Shown: in pieces, positions 22,427-35,425 of the stretch
Numbering within the stretch: position 1 is the stretch's first letter
Layout: each line of letters begins with the position of its first letter
Notes under the pieces: generated by a model
Databases searched by the model: none
The model's input: only the letters and a program-made list of their open reading frames with translations
What the model was told of the DNA's origin: nothing
Program-made: the position numbers and the translations under genes
From: Niebla homalea
Lineage: Eukaryota > Ascomycota > Lecanoromycetes > Lecanorales > Ramalinaceae
DNA: 64,000 nt
NCBI GenBank assembly: GCA_019925105.1
Contig: JAHGAU010000015.1
Location: forward strand, 248,001 to 312,000
Reading direction: 5' to 3'

Positions 22427-24069
22427 TTAATCGCGAATTCGTTCGAATCGTAACATTAGCTTGAAAGCTTTCGGTGCTGCCGTGTAGGCATCAGCTTGCT
22501 CAATGCCTTCATCATCCGCAATCTGAGTCGTGAAGTTCGAATACGTAGCTGCGATGATCATTTTCATCTCTGTGACGCGTCAGTCTCGTTTCCACCCAAT
22601 GCTCAAGAGTGACAAGTAAAAATTGCCAATTACGAACCTTGCATTGCGAGATGGCGGCCAATGCACATGCGCCCACCGCTACCGAACGCCCAGAACCACT
22701 TCATCATCTCGGTCTTCTTCATCTCATTGGGCTCCAGCCATCGAGTAGGCTTCCACACTTCCGGGTCAGGAAAAACGTCGGCGTTGCGATGTAAGCTGTA
22801 TGCCTGCGTGCTGATGCGGGTGCCTGGGTCCAGAGGAGGGCTTCCAGCCACAGACACTGGAGGATACGGGGTGATTCTAGGCTGAGGTCCGGGGATAGCT
22901 GAATGGATCCGCAGAGTCTCCAGGAGTACGGCGTGCAACAGCGGCAGACCATCTATCACGCGAGACGAGAGAAGTCCTGGGTCTGCCTTGTTCGCAGGCA
23001 ATTTGAGGGGAGGTGACAGGGTCAGCAGCTCTTCCCGCAGCGATGCTTGAAGTGCGGGTTGTCGTGAGAGCTCCCAATACAGATATGTCAAGGTGATGCC
23101 GCTTGTCTCATGCCCTGCTGCAAGGTGATCCTGGACTTCCGAGGCAACTTGCAGGTCGGGCGGACCTAAGGACTTGTCTTCGGTAGCAGTAGATATAGTA
23201 TTGGTCAAGTGATCGAAGACCACCGGTGGAGTTCTTGGTTCTTCTATTGGTAGTTCCTTGATTGACTGCGTCCAAGTTTGAGCCGCTTTACATCTCTGAG
23301 TCACCCACGTCTCGATCCAGTTAGTCGCTTCAGTAACGAATGGTGGCGATAGTGGGAAGCCAAGCTTCTTTGACAGCGATTTCATAAAAGGCAACTCACC
23401 ATCCCAGAATCGGAACGGTCTGCGGCTTTGATAGATGCTGAACCATTCATGGCCAGCTTTCAGGTCCTGCACGAAATTGGAGCCATTGCCTAGGCCAAAG
23501 AGAAAGGCAGTAACCATATCCATAGTGGTGGCCATGTGCATATTGAGCACATCAACAGCCTCCTGTTTGCTGGCGAGAGATTCCAGCCGCGGCAGGAGTC
23601 GATCAAAGATGATCACCTTTGCGATTGTGTGTACCTCCGGAGAGCTCTGCAGGTATGACTTGGAGTAGATGTTCGAAACCATCCGTTTCCTCCCGGAATG
23701 AGGCTTACTACTCGGCATCGAAAACATGCAGGGTACACCAAAATTGTCGAATTGATTCTCATAGAAAGGCCATTTCTCGAAGCCACCACCGTAGACGACT
23801 CTGATCCCGTCATCCACGCTACTGACAGATACCTCATTAGGCCCCAACCTCACGATCCGTCCGTGCTTCATATGCGCGGCATGGATGGTTCGATTCTCCA
23901 TTTCCCTCCATCGTACCCAGAGCATCCACAACGGATTGAAGGATGCGGACCAATGAGCATTTGGGATCTTGGAGAGAGGAGATAGGAATGTAGGGATTAT
24001 CACATGAACCCAAGCGATATATGAAAAGACGTAAGCAATGATTATGAGCAAGAGCGCCGAAGAGAACAT
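22427..24069 (-). CDS. Microsomal cytochrome P450 monooxygenase
   Basis: Two exons, 22638-24069 and 22427-22569 on the minus strand, give 524 residues. The 68-base intron (GTTCGT donor, GACTGAC branch, CACAG acceptor) is in phase 1. An N-terminal membrane anchor (SSALLLIIIAYVFSYIAW) places it in the ER membrane. Conserved parts in order are the I-helix oxygen-binding motif AGHETS, the K-helix ETLR, the PERF-like region around WKPTRWLEP, and the heme loop FGSGGRMCIG with its axial Cys. The short last exon supplies the residues after the heme loop. All key residues are present, so an active heme monooxygenase is likely. The class resembles fungal P450s often labelled benzoate 4-monooxygenase-like or pisatin-demethylase-like, but the substrate cannot be read from the sequence. 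No biosynthetic partner genes adjoin it. Confidence 0.93.
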
Positions 24070-25055
24070 TGTGGGATATAAATGAAGCTAGATGAGGGGA
24101 TCTTTGTCGAGATCAAATTAAGGCAGCAGGATGTGCAAGAAGTAAAAAAGGAGAAGGCGATAAATATGTGTAAAAGAAGCCAGGGATGTCTTGATAAGGT
24201 CTGAAGGAGGGGTTGGATGGGTCAATTGAAAAAGGAAGGCGGCCGTGTGATGCAATTATGCCAAGTGATGATGGAAACGTGATTAGAGTTGCGCGCGACA
24301 TTTGCTGTCAAACTCAAACCGCTTTAGTCTCTGACTTCAGCTGCGGCGAATGTCGGTACCATGATGTCTATCGGGGTAGAGTGTGGAGCTAGCAGGGATT
24401 TGCATGTTTGTTAATTTCATTTGAATCATCTCTGCTATACTATCGTTGTCACGAATGCTACCGCTGTCGCTGTACAAGCATTGCTCCCTTCACCAATCAC
24501 CACAAGAACGTGCGTTCAAACCTGCCATCATCATGATCGTTATGCTTGGTGGCAGCCAGTCACAGACTCTCCTCCCCAAACGCCGACGCCGCGCTTATCC
24601 AGCTTGCGCAGTGTTCTTTCGCGGTGTTCTCTTGGCCATGCAGCTACAGTCAGGATCTCTTGAGCCACAACTCCCCCGACCTCACCCCTCCCCCATCCCT
24701 CCTCTCGCAGCCCGATCCTCACCTACTGCTGCTGCGTCTGATAGTGTCGTCCAAGGTGTATCCATTCCCAATCGTATTCAAAGAGCGAGGTATTCTCTAG
24801 ATGCTGTCAAATCGCCTTGCGGCATCCGCCTGTATCATGCAATGGAGAATAAAGAAAGTGTACGCACAAAAAGCATATGCGGCGTGGGTTTAATAGCCAG
24901 GCGGAGGAAACGGCCACGGCGATCGCGTCCGATTATACCAAGAAGGACGGTATGAAAGGCCGAGATTTGCCGGCGGAGGGAATTGCGAGACCCATTTGCC
25001 CCAATGCTGAAAGAGGAAGGCAGATAGAGTTATCAAAGCTTGCGCAAGACCATCT
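24070..25055. other. Intergenic, P450 promoter and CDC24 3' flank
   Basis: About 1 kb with short overlapping frames only. No supported gene. Confidence 0.6.
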
Positions 25056-28000
25056 TCAGACTTTCTCCTGCCAGAAGAGTTCGAAATCATCGATCTGCCC
25101 TCCTTGCCGTAGTGATTGTTTATGAATGGATACCCATTCATTGATCGCATCCTCCACTCCCTCGTCGTCCTTGATGGCAATGTAATCACCATCTTCATCT
25201 CGGTATCGTAGTCGAGCTGTTCCACCTGAGATAGACGCGGCTGACACCCTTTTCATTTTGGAATCGATGCGATCGATCAATGTGCGATATTTAATAGCAG
25301 TCGGAACAACAATGGTGACATGGCTTGGATGTGGGTCGAAGAGGATCTTGACCTTCAACTGTGTTGGCAGCGCATTTTCGTCATCTGAAAGCACCGCGGG
25401 GGTAGACGTTGCTGGATGGAATTGCATCGGTTTGCTCATTGATTGTGGTGCATATTCGTGATCCGGCCGTCGCTTCACTCTCTGACCTTGGCCATCGTAA
25501 GCCGAATGGTGGGGAGGTGGGGAATGCATAGCACCTCGCATAGGTAAGTCCATCGGTGATGCTGTATTACTACGGTTGATCGGAGCCCGCATGTTGTGCG
25601 GTATTGGAGGGACGGGGACATTCTCAGCTTGGTTGTTGGCCACCCGCCTGCCTCCTGGACCATTAGGATCGGGAGAGCTGGCGGAGCGTAGTCGGCTCGC
25701 TTGCTGCGGGTTCATCCCCATTGGTGGTAGAGATGGATGATGAGAGGGTGGGGGTCCTTCTCGAGAGGGGGCTCTAGGCATGGCTGGCGCCGTCCTGTGT
25801 TTGCCATGCTCATATGGCCAGGTTTGTGGCGGAATCTGCTGCCTTGAGAAACCATACATGCTTGCTTGTGAACTGGAGCGTGTTGACGCTGGTGATTCGG
25901 CTCCTCCAGGAGAGAAATACGACTGGGCGGGATACTCGGCTGGCGATGGTACAGTTGCAGGTACATTAGTGTTCAAGCTAAGGGAAGGCGCCTGGTAAGG
26001 ATTGCTGGTTGGGGTAGGTCCATGGGGTGGATGAGGTGTTCGATGCATACTTGGCTGCGTTCCCGCCGTTCGCAGACTCGAATTAGAAGCGTTTCGACTA
26101 CTCGCATAAGTGGATCTTGAAGCCACCAACGTCGCCTGGCTGCTTTGATCGTCCTCATCGTCTTCAATCTCCCGATACGGATTCTCGGGTTGGGGCTGAT
26201 CCTGCTGCCATGTGAAGACAGTGTCAGCGGGGGCCTTCTGACCAGATCTCCTTTCCGGATCAGTCAATTCTCGCTTCTGTTTGAGGACCTTCTCCTCCCA
26301 TTCCTTCATGGTCCGTTCGTCCGCGAAGCGAATGATGAAATTCTCAATGCCAGGATCGCCTTTCCAATAGATTTGCACGGTCCAGAATGATCTGTCTGCA
26401 ACCCAGTCAGCACCTGTTGAGCTCCCAATCTGGATCGAACCTACCAATCTTCGACACTGTAGCGACATCCGTCACATTTTGCATGAAAATACGCCCTTTC
26501 AATTGGAGCTTCGGCTGACCCTTTTTGTCGACAAGAGCTTTGCTGTTGCCTAGCATCTTATTCTTTTGCTTGTTGACATTGATGTCTTTGCAGCAAAGAA
26601 GGATTTTTTCGAATAGGTAAACTTTGTACTGTTCGACGTAAGGCGAGAGCAACGCCATCTCGTCAGCATATCTTCGCTCTAAGATTTGAGTAGACTGAAG
26701 AAAGGTTGATGATGATCTCAAGACGCTGTTGAATTTGAGGTGCTCATGATAGGAAAGTGGGCTTTCCGCCGAGTTATGGGAACTCAGGGGACTTGTCCCA
26801 GGGGTGACACTGGTTTTGGAAGAAGGAGACCAGAACCCAAGGAGATTCGGTAACCGCAGTGAGAAATTCGATGGGTCACGAGAGAGTTTGGGGGTGCGAC
26901 GTTTTGGAGTTGGGGACTCCGAGTTCCAGCCTGTCCTCGATGCTGAGCGGGTGCCCAGCCGAGTAGGGGTTGGTGTCTCCTCGGGTCTGCGACAGCTGCC
27001 GCACTCGTCTTCTGTGGGAGAAGATGCCACAAGCTCACGCCTGGCTTTGTCGACAGCGTCGAGCAACATCGCACGGGTGTGCGGATCCAAGTAATCGAAA
27101 ATACTACTCACTTCTCGCTCTACCTCTTTCGTTCCTTCGCCTTTGACGACAGTGTAACTGCCGTGGAGCAGGAGTTCTCCGAAATGATCAATCTTGTGGC
27201 CTTTCCAGTCATCGACGCGGCACTGCAGATCGTCCACGGCTCGAATCCGTTCTTCTCGGTGTATCGCTTCGTTTGCGCGTGCCAGGATGGCTTTGGCAGC
27301 TTCCTCGCCATCGACCAAGTTCCTCCGACGTGCCTCATCGAAGCCGCCTTTATCATGGAGTTGCTATACAAGATCAGTGCGACGTCCAGACTCTTTCCTC
27401 GTAAGAGAGCGCACCTTCAATAGCAAAGGGTATTTTGACAACCGTTGGAATGGCTTCAGTAAGAAGCCATTCAAGGTGGCCGGCGTATCTACCAAGTCTT
27501 GAAGCTCGGGCGACAAGGGCGCTCGCTTCAATTTATCCCATTGATTTACGACTACCTCTTGACATCGATTTTGATTCGCAATGAATGGTTCGTAGACTCG
27601 AAAAGATTCCTTGTAGTAGTATATGAGCTTTCCCCAATCCTGCTCATTCTCGGGAAGATTATTCTGTTGCTCTATTCTAATAAGAAAGCGTCGCTGAAAG
27701 TCCAGCAGAGCATTGAGGTTTAGGAAGATATCGTGGGCGGCGTCTCCGGCAATGGAACCGCTGGTCTCCACTTCGTTTTTGAACTGCTGCAGAGTTTCAA
27801 GGTGGTTTACATAATCCCGTTCGGTCTTCACCAACTCTTCCACGATCTTCTGTCGATGCGTCATCGTCTGGGGTGTACTCTCGTCGATTTCGGTGGCAGA
27901 ATGAACACGCTCCATGAGCAAACCTCTACTCTGTAAGACATCGAGCACCTTGTTCACGCATTTTGTCACCTGATGATGGAGTCAGCCTGGTCGTGAGTGG

Positions 28001-28676
28001 TCTCCCACAGGGCAAAGCAAGGCAAAGCCGTGACGCAGCATACCTTGACAAAACCCGTTGTATCTTCGCCGTATAGATCGGTTATCAGAAACACTTCGGA
28101 GGAAGGAAACTTCAGGTCGTCCAAGCAGGCCCGAAGGAACTGAAAGGTAGCTGCTTTTCCAATCTTCGATTCCCCATACCTGGCAGCATCGACTTGTAAC
28201 GATTTCCGCGGTCGAGACGCATTGTACAATGTTAAGAGCGGGAAGCCTCGCCGCAAGCAATTCCACATGGCAGTCACTGGATCAATATAAGTATTATCTT
28301 CTGCTTCCTCTTCATTCATCTCCGCGATGTGTTCCTGAAAACCGGGGACACTGGTGAGTCGCCTCTTAAGATTGACACACATTTGATAGAGAGAACTGTG
28401 TGCGCCCGCCTTTCGATTCATGATGTTCTGGGTCGGTTGCGGCATGTTATCGGTGGGAGCGGGTGAGAGGGTCTGAGGAAGAGGAGGCGGGAACAGAGTG
28501 GGTGGCTCAGCATTGCTGTAACCTGATGTGGCAGAACTCCCCGTGAACCTATTGGATTGGGAATTGATGCTTGATGAGCCAAAGCTGGAGTTGGACCCGT
28601 TCATCTGCCCCCGAGGCTGATATCCTGCCATTGTCGTACGAGCCAGGGGATGTCGCGCCGGCTCCGTAGCCAGCAT
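25056..28676 (-). CDS. CDC24: Rho guanine nucleotide exchange factor Cdc24
   Basis: GEF that loads Cdc42 (and Rac in filamentous fungi) with GTP at growth sites, controlling polarity. Four exons in transcription order: 28044-28676, 27415-27969, 26445-27363 and 25056-26395. Introns of 74, 51 and 49 bases all keep phase, giving 1148 residues. Domain order: a Ser/Asn/Pro-rich N-terminus; a calponin-homology-like segment (about 100-215) with WNCLRRGFPLLTLYN; a DH domain (about 245-400) with VEELVKTERDYVNHLETLQQ and KPFQRLSKYPLLLK; a PH domain (about 470-640, with an insert) containing KVYLFEKILLCCKD; a long Ser/Pro-rich linker; and a C-terminal PB1 domain (last 95 or so) with YRDEDGDYIAIKDDEG, which binds the scaffold Bem1. 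The start could be the second ATG at 28631. Slightly longer than many homologues because of the linker. Confidence 0.95.
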
Positions 28677-30555
28677 AACGGTCCTGGGGAGATATGAAAT
28701 GGTTCAAGAGGTCTCTCCAAGCTTAAGAGGGACCGAGTTCGCAGACAACCTGGGCGGGTCGAACAACAAGTTTTTTAGAATGCATGTGTCTTCTTCCGGT
28801 CGCACCGAGAATTCTCGGGAGTAGCTATCCCGCTAGGATGGAGATCTTGTCCGAGCTCCAGTCGAGTGTATTGAGGAGTCTTGCCGAGTCTCACAGAGGA
28901 GCAGCAGGCTTGCGGCGAGGGCAGCGTTCGGCAGAGAGCAACAGGCGAGAAGAGAATACTCCTTATCGCACCGCGAGGAGAAAAGCTGGTAGGTAAGTAC
29001 AGAGACGCGAGACAGAAAGTGTGAGGTTCTTCTAGACTCAGAACTTCGAGAATACTCCAGACGATGGTTGGGTACAGATGGTGATGGTTCTGGCTCAGCC
29101 AAAGCGCGCAATCAAGATGGAGAGGATGTTGGAATATACATGGTCTTATGATTACAGCGAGATTGAACGACGTGATCGTCAGCGGCGTGAAGTATAGAGG
29201 GAGGGATTGTTCACATGAGTTCGTGGGTGGCTGTTTTGTCGCAGCCAGGCTCGCCAGGATGGCTCGATGGATCCCTTTCGTTAGCCTCGTTACAGAATAC
29301 AGCGGGGCCAAGAAAAATAGAATTTAGAATTTAGAATTTAGAAAATGGGCTACAGTTCGTTTTGGGACTAGTGGATATAAAGATTAACTGATCAAGGACT
29401 TAATGGGGAGTGACTTTTCAACTCGACGTCTTCACTACAGTATCATACTCTACTCTTGAGCAGAGGAGAGGACGAGAGCGTGCGTCAATATTGATGTATA
29501 ACCAGAGGCTTTCATCACGGTCTAGACAAAGCTGTCCCGGCTCTAGGAGTTATGCGGTAGCGTTTCCAATGGGCTCAAGGGCCTGGAAACCTTGCAGCGC
29601 GATCGAACCAAATCCTCATTCCAGCAAACCCTTATTCCAGCAAAAACTGCGGAGTCAACAACATGGAGATAGGAAGGTATCGTCATGTGTATTCACCGGT
29701 ACTGGAGTGGGCTGTGCTGCTTCTTAAGAAGCCTCATAGGGCACATGCACTTCCCCATTGGTGCAATTTATCCCGGAGGCGACTGCTCTATTCTCGCATA
29801 TAACAGCTACAATGAGAATGCCACCTCCAAATCACGCGATCAGTACGACTGTAATGTTGGTAAACAAGCTCATACCTACACAACGGGCTAGTGGCCTGAA
29901 GTGCAAAGGAATTGTTGTAGGCGCTTTCGGGAAAAGATACCCAAGGGGCCCCACTTCTGGTATACAAGCTCACATTCCTTTAGCAAGAATGGCCCTGTAA
30001 ATACAGTCAATCTATGCGTGCACTACGGAATATGAGAATCAATATATGTACATTGTTTCTCCCAAGTCAGGGTCCGAGGCTTCAAGGGTCCTCGGTCTCA
30101 GATGCGATCAGCATTAGTATGCCCGAAAGGGCTAGATGCGGGTTTGGCCGACCGCAGCCTAAAGCATCAGATCGCATCATCTTGGCGCTTTGCGGTCACA
30201 ACAAATGCCTGCCCGCCTGCCCGCCTGCCCTTCTCACCTCTCACCATCGGTCGCCACATACTTGAAATTCATATTTCAAGTCAGGCTTCTGTCAGAGCGC
30301 TGGCCATCAAATCCTGATCCAGAGGGGTCGTCGAAGGTATTACGCAGCTGATACCTAGGGGATTACAAATGAAATGAATGATTGAGCTGCAAAAGAGCCG
30401 TGCAGAAGCAAGCCACTGATGGTCAAACCCCAAGGTCCAGACTTCCATCAGAAAGCTTGTTCGCCTTGTCCGCGTGCAGCCCAGATATGCAGGACCCCAA
30501 CGATGTGAACCATTTTCTCCCTCGACTCGAAGCTCTACGGTCATTCTCGACTACC
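28677..30555. other. Divergent promoter region, CDC24 / F-box WD40 gene
   Basis: About 1.9 kb between two divergently transcribed genes, so it should hold both promoters and leaders. A short AATTTAG direct repeat (about three copies) lies at about 29320-29341, and a GCCTGCCC repeat at about 30208-30233. A 178-codon minus frame at 28775-29311 has no motif and is probably leader sequence. Confidence 0.6.
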
Positions 30556-33367
30556 ATGAAGACGGATTCGTACAAGGTAGATGAGGGTTACTCCGAGGAT
30601 ACCCGGAGCCAGGACGGCTCAGAATCTTCTGCAAGGCTCGATGATCGCGTTGGGCATGATGTTGATGTTGGTGATGGGGGCATGCATCTGAACAGATCCG
30701 CTGCCGTCATCTTGGAAGACCTCGTCCGAGGTCTTGGAGAAGCCGAGCGAAGTGGTAGAGTCACTCAACTCCCACTCCCACACATCCAGCAATTTTTAAT
30801 CAAATGAGATAGAAATCGCCTACGATCTGTTGAGAGGCATGCGAGCCTCGTCCATCGCTCAAGTCTTTGACCGCTTATGGCCCCTCTTCCACAAGGACCC
30901 CCTCGAAGTCTTCCCGGCAGAAATCATGTCCATCATCCTGTCTCATCTCTCCCCTCGACACCTTGTTATTGCATCAAGAGTTTCTCGAGCTTGGAGACAG
31001 AGGATTGCCGACAGCAATCTTTGGAAGGACAAATTTCTGCGCGAGGGCTGGGGTCTGGATCCAGTCGAGCTTGAATGCTACGAAAGGCAGTATAATCAGC
31101 GAATGCAAGACTCCAAAACTCTCCCTTCACAGTTCGCCAAGCAGTCGACCTCCTTCGGGAAACAGAAAGCGTCTCCAGAGAGCAACGCCCCACTGTCCAA
31201 TCATACATCTGCTTTGAGTAAAGTACAACAGCACTGGACCAACCTTGGTGGACAGCCAATCATGGGACAGGTTCAAGAAACACGCGACGATCAGGAAATG
31301 CCCGACGTCGAGGGAATAAGACAGCTCAATTCATCTTCTGATCAGGAATCCGGCCCGCCTGTCAATGCTGGTCCGCCTACCATCCCCGCTAGGGACAATG
31401 GTGCCAGCCTGTTCCACCCCCCTCTTCCAAGGGACCCCCTCATGATGGCCTCCCAGTCGGGATTCTATCGCATGAATTACCAACACATATATAGTCAGAA
31501 AAGGAGGCTGGAAGATAATTGGAGTAAAGGAAGATACAGAAGTTTCCAATTGCCAAACCGGAGATACGCCAATATGGCGCACGCAGAATGCGTTTACACG
31601 ATCCAATACCAAGGCAATTACCTTGTGAGCGGGAGCAGAGACCGAACTCTCAGAATCTGGGACCTCACACACGAAAGGCTGGTTCGGGCTCCATTAACGG
31701 GCCACGCCGGATCCGTCCTTTGCCTGCAATTCGATAGTAGCCCACATGAGGATATCATCATCTCTGGGAGTAGCGATACGAACATAATACTGTGGCAGTT
31801 CTCAACAGGCACGCTGATCCAGCGAATCGCCAATGCGCACAAGGAGTCGGTTCTGAATCTTCGGTTTGATCATCGATTCCTAGTGAGCTGCTCGAAAGAC
31901 AAGACCATCAAGATTTGGAATAGGAATGAACTTCGACCAGGAGACACGGACTATCCATTGAAAGGTCTGAAGGATGGTGGGAACTGCCCAGCTTATATTA
32001 TTGACACTCCCAGTATTAGTGGTTCGATTCGCTATCAGCCATCTACTCCAGAGCACAAGATGCTTTTGGAGCCGTACACACTCTTGATGAGCTTGGAGAT
32101 GCATGGCGCCGCTGTCAACGCCATCCAGATCTTCCACGAGCAATTAGTATCTGCCTCAGGCGACCGCAACCTCCGCATGTGGAATATTCACACCGGGCAA
32201 TGCACATCCAAGGTTCAAGCGCACGATAAGGGCATTGCATGTGTCCAGTACGATGGCGTACGTATCGTCAGTGGGAGCAGCGACAATTCCATTCGGATCT
32301 GGGACCCAATCACCCGTACTGAAGTTGCTCGTCTTGAAGGCCATAGTCGACTGGTGCGTACGCTTCAAGCGGCTTTTGCGGATGTCCCCGGAGGCAAAGA
32401 GAGGCTTGCAGCTGAAGCGGCCGAGATCGAAAGTAGCTGGCAAGAAGCCAGGGCCAATGGTGAAGACTTGCGGACCAGTCGCTCAGCTCGACCAGCGCGG
32501 CCAGGATCGCGTCGACCACGAGATCTGAGAAGCGTGGGCGCGAAAATCCCTCCCAGTGGAGGTGGCAGTCGGTGGAGTCGCATCATTTCCGGATCCTACG
32601 ACGAAAAGGTCATCATCTGGAAAAAGAATGCAGACGACGAATGGATCATCAGTCATCAGCTGGCTCAGGAAGACGCTCTGACAGCTGCCGGTCCCCCATT
32701 TGCCCAGCGCCACAATCCTGTTGCTGCAGCCGGTCCAGTGACTCGGCACCGAGCAGCACCGGCACAGCCAGCTCCTAATCAATCATCTGCCAATCAAGCA
32801 AACGGGAATGCTGTTGCTTCAAACAGTAGCATAGCCAACAACCCTCCAACCGGTTCTACCCCCGATGCATCCTCACAGGCACAACCACTTCGGCCCCTCG
32901 TTCAGATGCCGTTGCAGCAGCAGAATGCCTTGGCTTCAAGCTCTGCAGAAGCTCAGACGCTGCCAAGCCAATCGCACTCATCTCCTGAGCCGTCGACCCC
33001 AGCTCCTCTTCCCTCACAAAACGACTCATCGCAACTCTCTCAACAAGGTCAAGCTGCTCCCGATCCAGATGACCCACCACCTCCAATAGCGCCCCCTCCC
33101 GCGCCTATCCTCAATCCATCTCAACCAGTCAGGATTCAAGGTGCGACAGCCATCATCCCAGCCAATGCCTTGACCAATCCTCGTCCTCCACCCGGCCCAC
33201 AGACGGGCGCCCCTCCAGCCGGACAACCAAATGCGAGGGTGTTCAAGCTGCAATTTGATGCGACAAGGATCATTTGCTGTAGTCAGGACAATAAGATCGT
33301 GGGATGGGATTTTTCCAATGGTGATGAGAATATCAGGGCTTGTGCCAAATTCTTTACGGACTCATAG
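30556..33367 (+). CDS. F-box/WD40 repeat protein (putative SCF substrate receptor)
   Basis: Exons 30556-30754 and 30813-33367 (58-base intron, phase 1) give 917 residues. The junction restores GEAERSEIAYDLLR, which matches homologous fungal proteins. The N-terminus carries DEGYSEDTRSQDGS. The F-box (about 95-145) reads FPAEIMSIILSHLSPRHLVI and SRVSRAWRQRIADSNLWK and would bind Skp1. WD40 repeats follow (LVSGSRDRTLRIWDL, ISGSSDTNIILWQF, LVSCSKDKTIKIW, LVSASGDRNLRMWNI, IVSGSSDNSIRIWD, IISGSYDEKVIIW). A roughly 200-residue Pro/Gln/Ser-rich insert then separates these from a final blade, IICCSQDNKIVGWDF. The propeller would bind phosphorylated substrates; none is known. The ATG at 30556 has a good context (ACC before it), but 30487 is also in frame. 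Confidence 0.9.
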
Positions 33368-33787
33368 TAGGAAGCCGGGGAAATATCATGGATGACAGGG
33401 CGAAGTATCTGGTTTGAACATTACTTCCATCTTATATGGCTATCGCAAGCCATTCACTCGGGCGGTATCGAACAGCTTCCATTATTATATAGCGACGGCG
33501 TTCCGTAGCCAAATTCGACGTTAGCTCATTATATATCTAGTATGGCAATCTATAATGTGCCAACCTTTATAATGGCCATCAACACTCTGCAAGGCTCAAG
33601 CCTAAGCTAAGGGCTCAGCAGTGATCTTGTACGGACTACGGAGATCGCTGTCTCTGCAATATACCTATATACCCATTCGCCCCACCTCCCCAAGCTCCCC
33701 TCCTTCATCTACAACACCACTTCGACATCAATTACTGATCTCCACTCTTTCTACTTCCCGTTCCACGTACTGTAGCCTGCACACGCA
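33368..33787. other. Intergenic, F-box gene to PSF3
   Basis: About 420 bases with A/T-rich 3' flank and C/T-rich sequence before PSF3, typical of a fungal promoter. No gene. Confidence 0.6.
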
Positions 33788-35077
33788 ATGGCCCCCCACC
33801 CACCTACTACTCGCCCACCGCCATCCTCACCGACGCCGAGAAATTGCCCACTACATTCTCCCTCGAGCTCCCCGGGTTGGGCTACTTGGATGAGAACCCA
33901 GGCGAAGACGTACGTCTTTCCCCCCCACCTTCCCTTCTCTTTGTGCCACAGCTCTCTACATGACCCTCCCCCTCCCCACTCCCCCATTCCTGAACTTCTA
34001 AGCCTTCCTTCCCCACTCAGCTCGACCAATCTACCATCCTCGGTGCTTGGGGCCCGTGTGTGTCAACCCAAGATCGATCCCCGCTAATGAGATGTGGGGG
34101 TCATAACAGATCCCACCCCACACACCCCTGCCCCTCCCCCTCTGGCTAGCCACCCTCCTCGCCGTCCAGCGCATCGGCGGCGGCCCTTCCCCCTCCTCCT
34201 CTTCCCAAACGCTGGCCACATTGGACATCCCGCCCGCCATCGCGGGCACGAAGCAACTCAACGCGTTGAGGGCGGATGCGCGGGTCGTGGATCTGAGGGT
34301 GCTGTGTGCGAACTGGTTCGACCTTGCGGGGAAGGTGTTGGAGTTGTGGGTACGTGATATATACACCGATCTACGAGGAGATGGAGAGGAATGGGCTAGG
34401 AGACTGGGGAGGAAGGTGGGGACTGGGTAGGGCAAGTGGAGTGAGGCTGACTTGGTGTGGCTGATGAACAGGATCTAGAGGGCCAGGAGATGGGCGGGGT
34501 GGGGCAGCTGGTGATCGATGTGAGTACACCGTCCTTTCATTCAGTGCGTGTGGGTGGGAGGTGGGTCGGTCAATTGGTCTCGCGCGGATGAAAGAAGCAC
34601 AGTGGGCTGGCGGGTCACGGCAACCTGGGGGAGGAAACCGAGATGGGCAAAGCTTCAAAGCAGAGGTCAAAAGTCAAGCTGTCGAAAAGACTTGTGATTG
34701 GATGGCGTCGTTCTCTTTGACGGCCTCTTGAAGGCCATGCGAGCCATGTTGGAAATTCGAAGAATGCTGATACGTGCCACGATCATTCTAGGCCTTCAAG
34801 ATCAGAGCCGCAGAGATAGCGGACCACGCCCACAACCCCCGCGGTGCGCCGCCGGAGTTCACGCAGAGATTGGATGAGCGGGAGATGGCACGTTCGTATC
34901 TTCCCCTCTTCCTCCTTGATCTCAGTGGTCGATGCTACTAAGGACAATACGGCAATGGGGGTGGGAAAGCAATGAAATGGGACCTGGGTCGGCTGACAGT
35001 TGGTAGTATTCAAAGCAGCCAGGGACAGCGCAAAAGCGGTACGAGAATGGCTTGGGGAGGGGAAGAGGAGAGGATGA
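33788..35077 (+). CDS. PSF3: DNA replication complex GINS subunit Psf3
   Basis: Subunit of the nuclear GINS complex (Sld5-Psf1-Psf2-Psf3), part of the CMG replicative helicase. Five exons: about 33788-33909, 34110-34349, 34472-34519, 34792-34891 and 35007-35077, with introns of 200, 122, 272 and 115 bases, all in phase. The protein reads YYSPTAILTDAEKLPTTF, PGLGYLDENPG, LPLPLWLATLLAVQ, LNALRADARVVDLRVLC, then DLEGQEM and LFKAARDSAKAVREWL, the usual Psf3 order, with a length near 190 residues. One oddity: the only nearby ATG (33788) is one base out of frame with the Psf3 frame. Six Cs follow it (33792-33797), and seven would put it in frame. Either the assembly lacks a C or the real start is elsewhere. 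Confidence 0.88.
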
Positions 35078-35425
35078 AGGCATGACGAATACAAGAATTA
35101 CGTCCAGAACGATTCCGTACACCATTGAACACCCCTAGTCGCTCTTGTGATATCATCAACGGCGTGGCGTTCAGGGCGTCGTTTGGGAATCAGAGTGGCT
35201 GCATGATCAAAGGTCAGTAACTCGTAATCGTGCGTTGAGAGATTAAAATATTAGTATAAGTGAGCTAAGAGGTTATAAGCCGCAACATCGTAGCAGCAAC
35301 ATCTCCAGAGAATGAGAATTGTTCGTCACATCATTTCAGCGCGCTTCCCAAACTACGCCTCCAAGCCAACTCCTTCGAGCTTTTCACTCTTTTTAAACCC
35401 AATCCCGGACACGTTTCAAACATGT
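35078..35425. other. Intergenic between convergent genes
   Basis: About 350 bases of 3' flank. Nothing supported. Confidence 0.6.

Noticed and set aside
28775..29311. 178-codon minus-strand frame upstream of CDC24
   Set aside because: No domain, Ser/Leu/Pro-rich, and located where the CDC24 leader or promoter should be.
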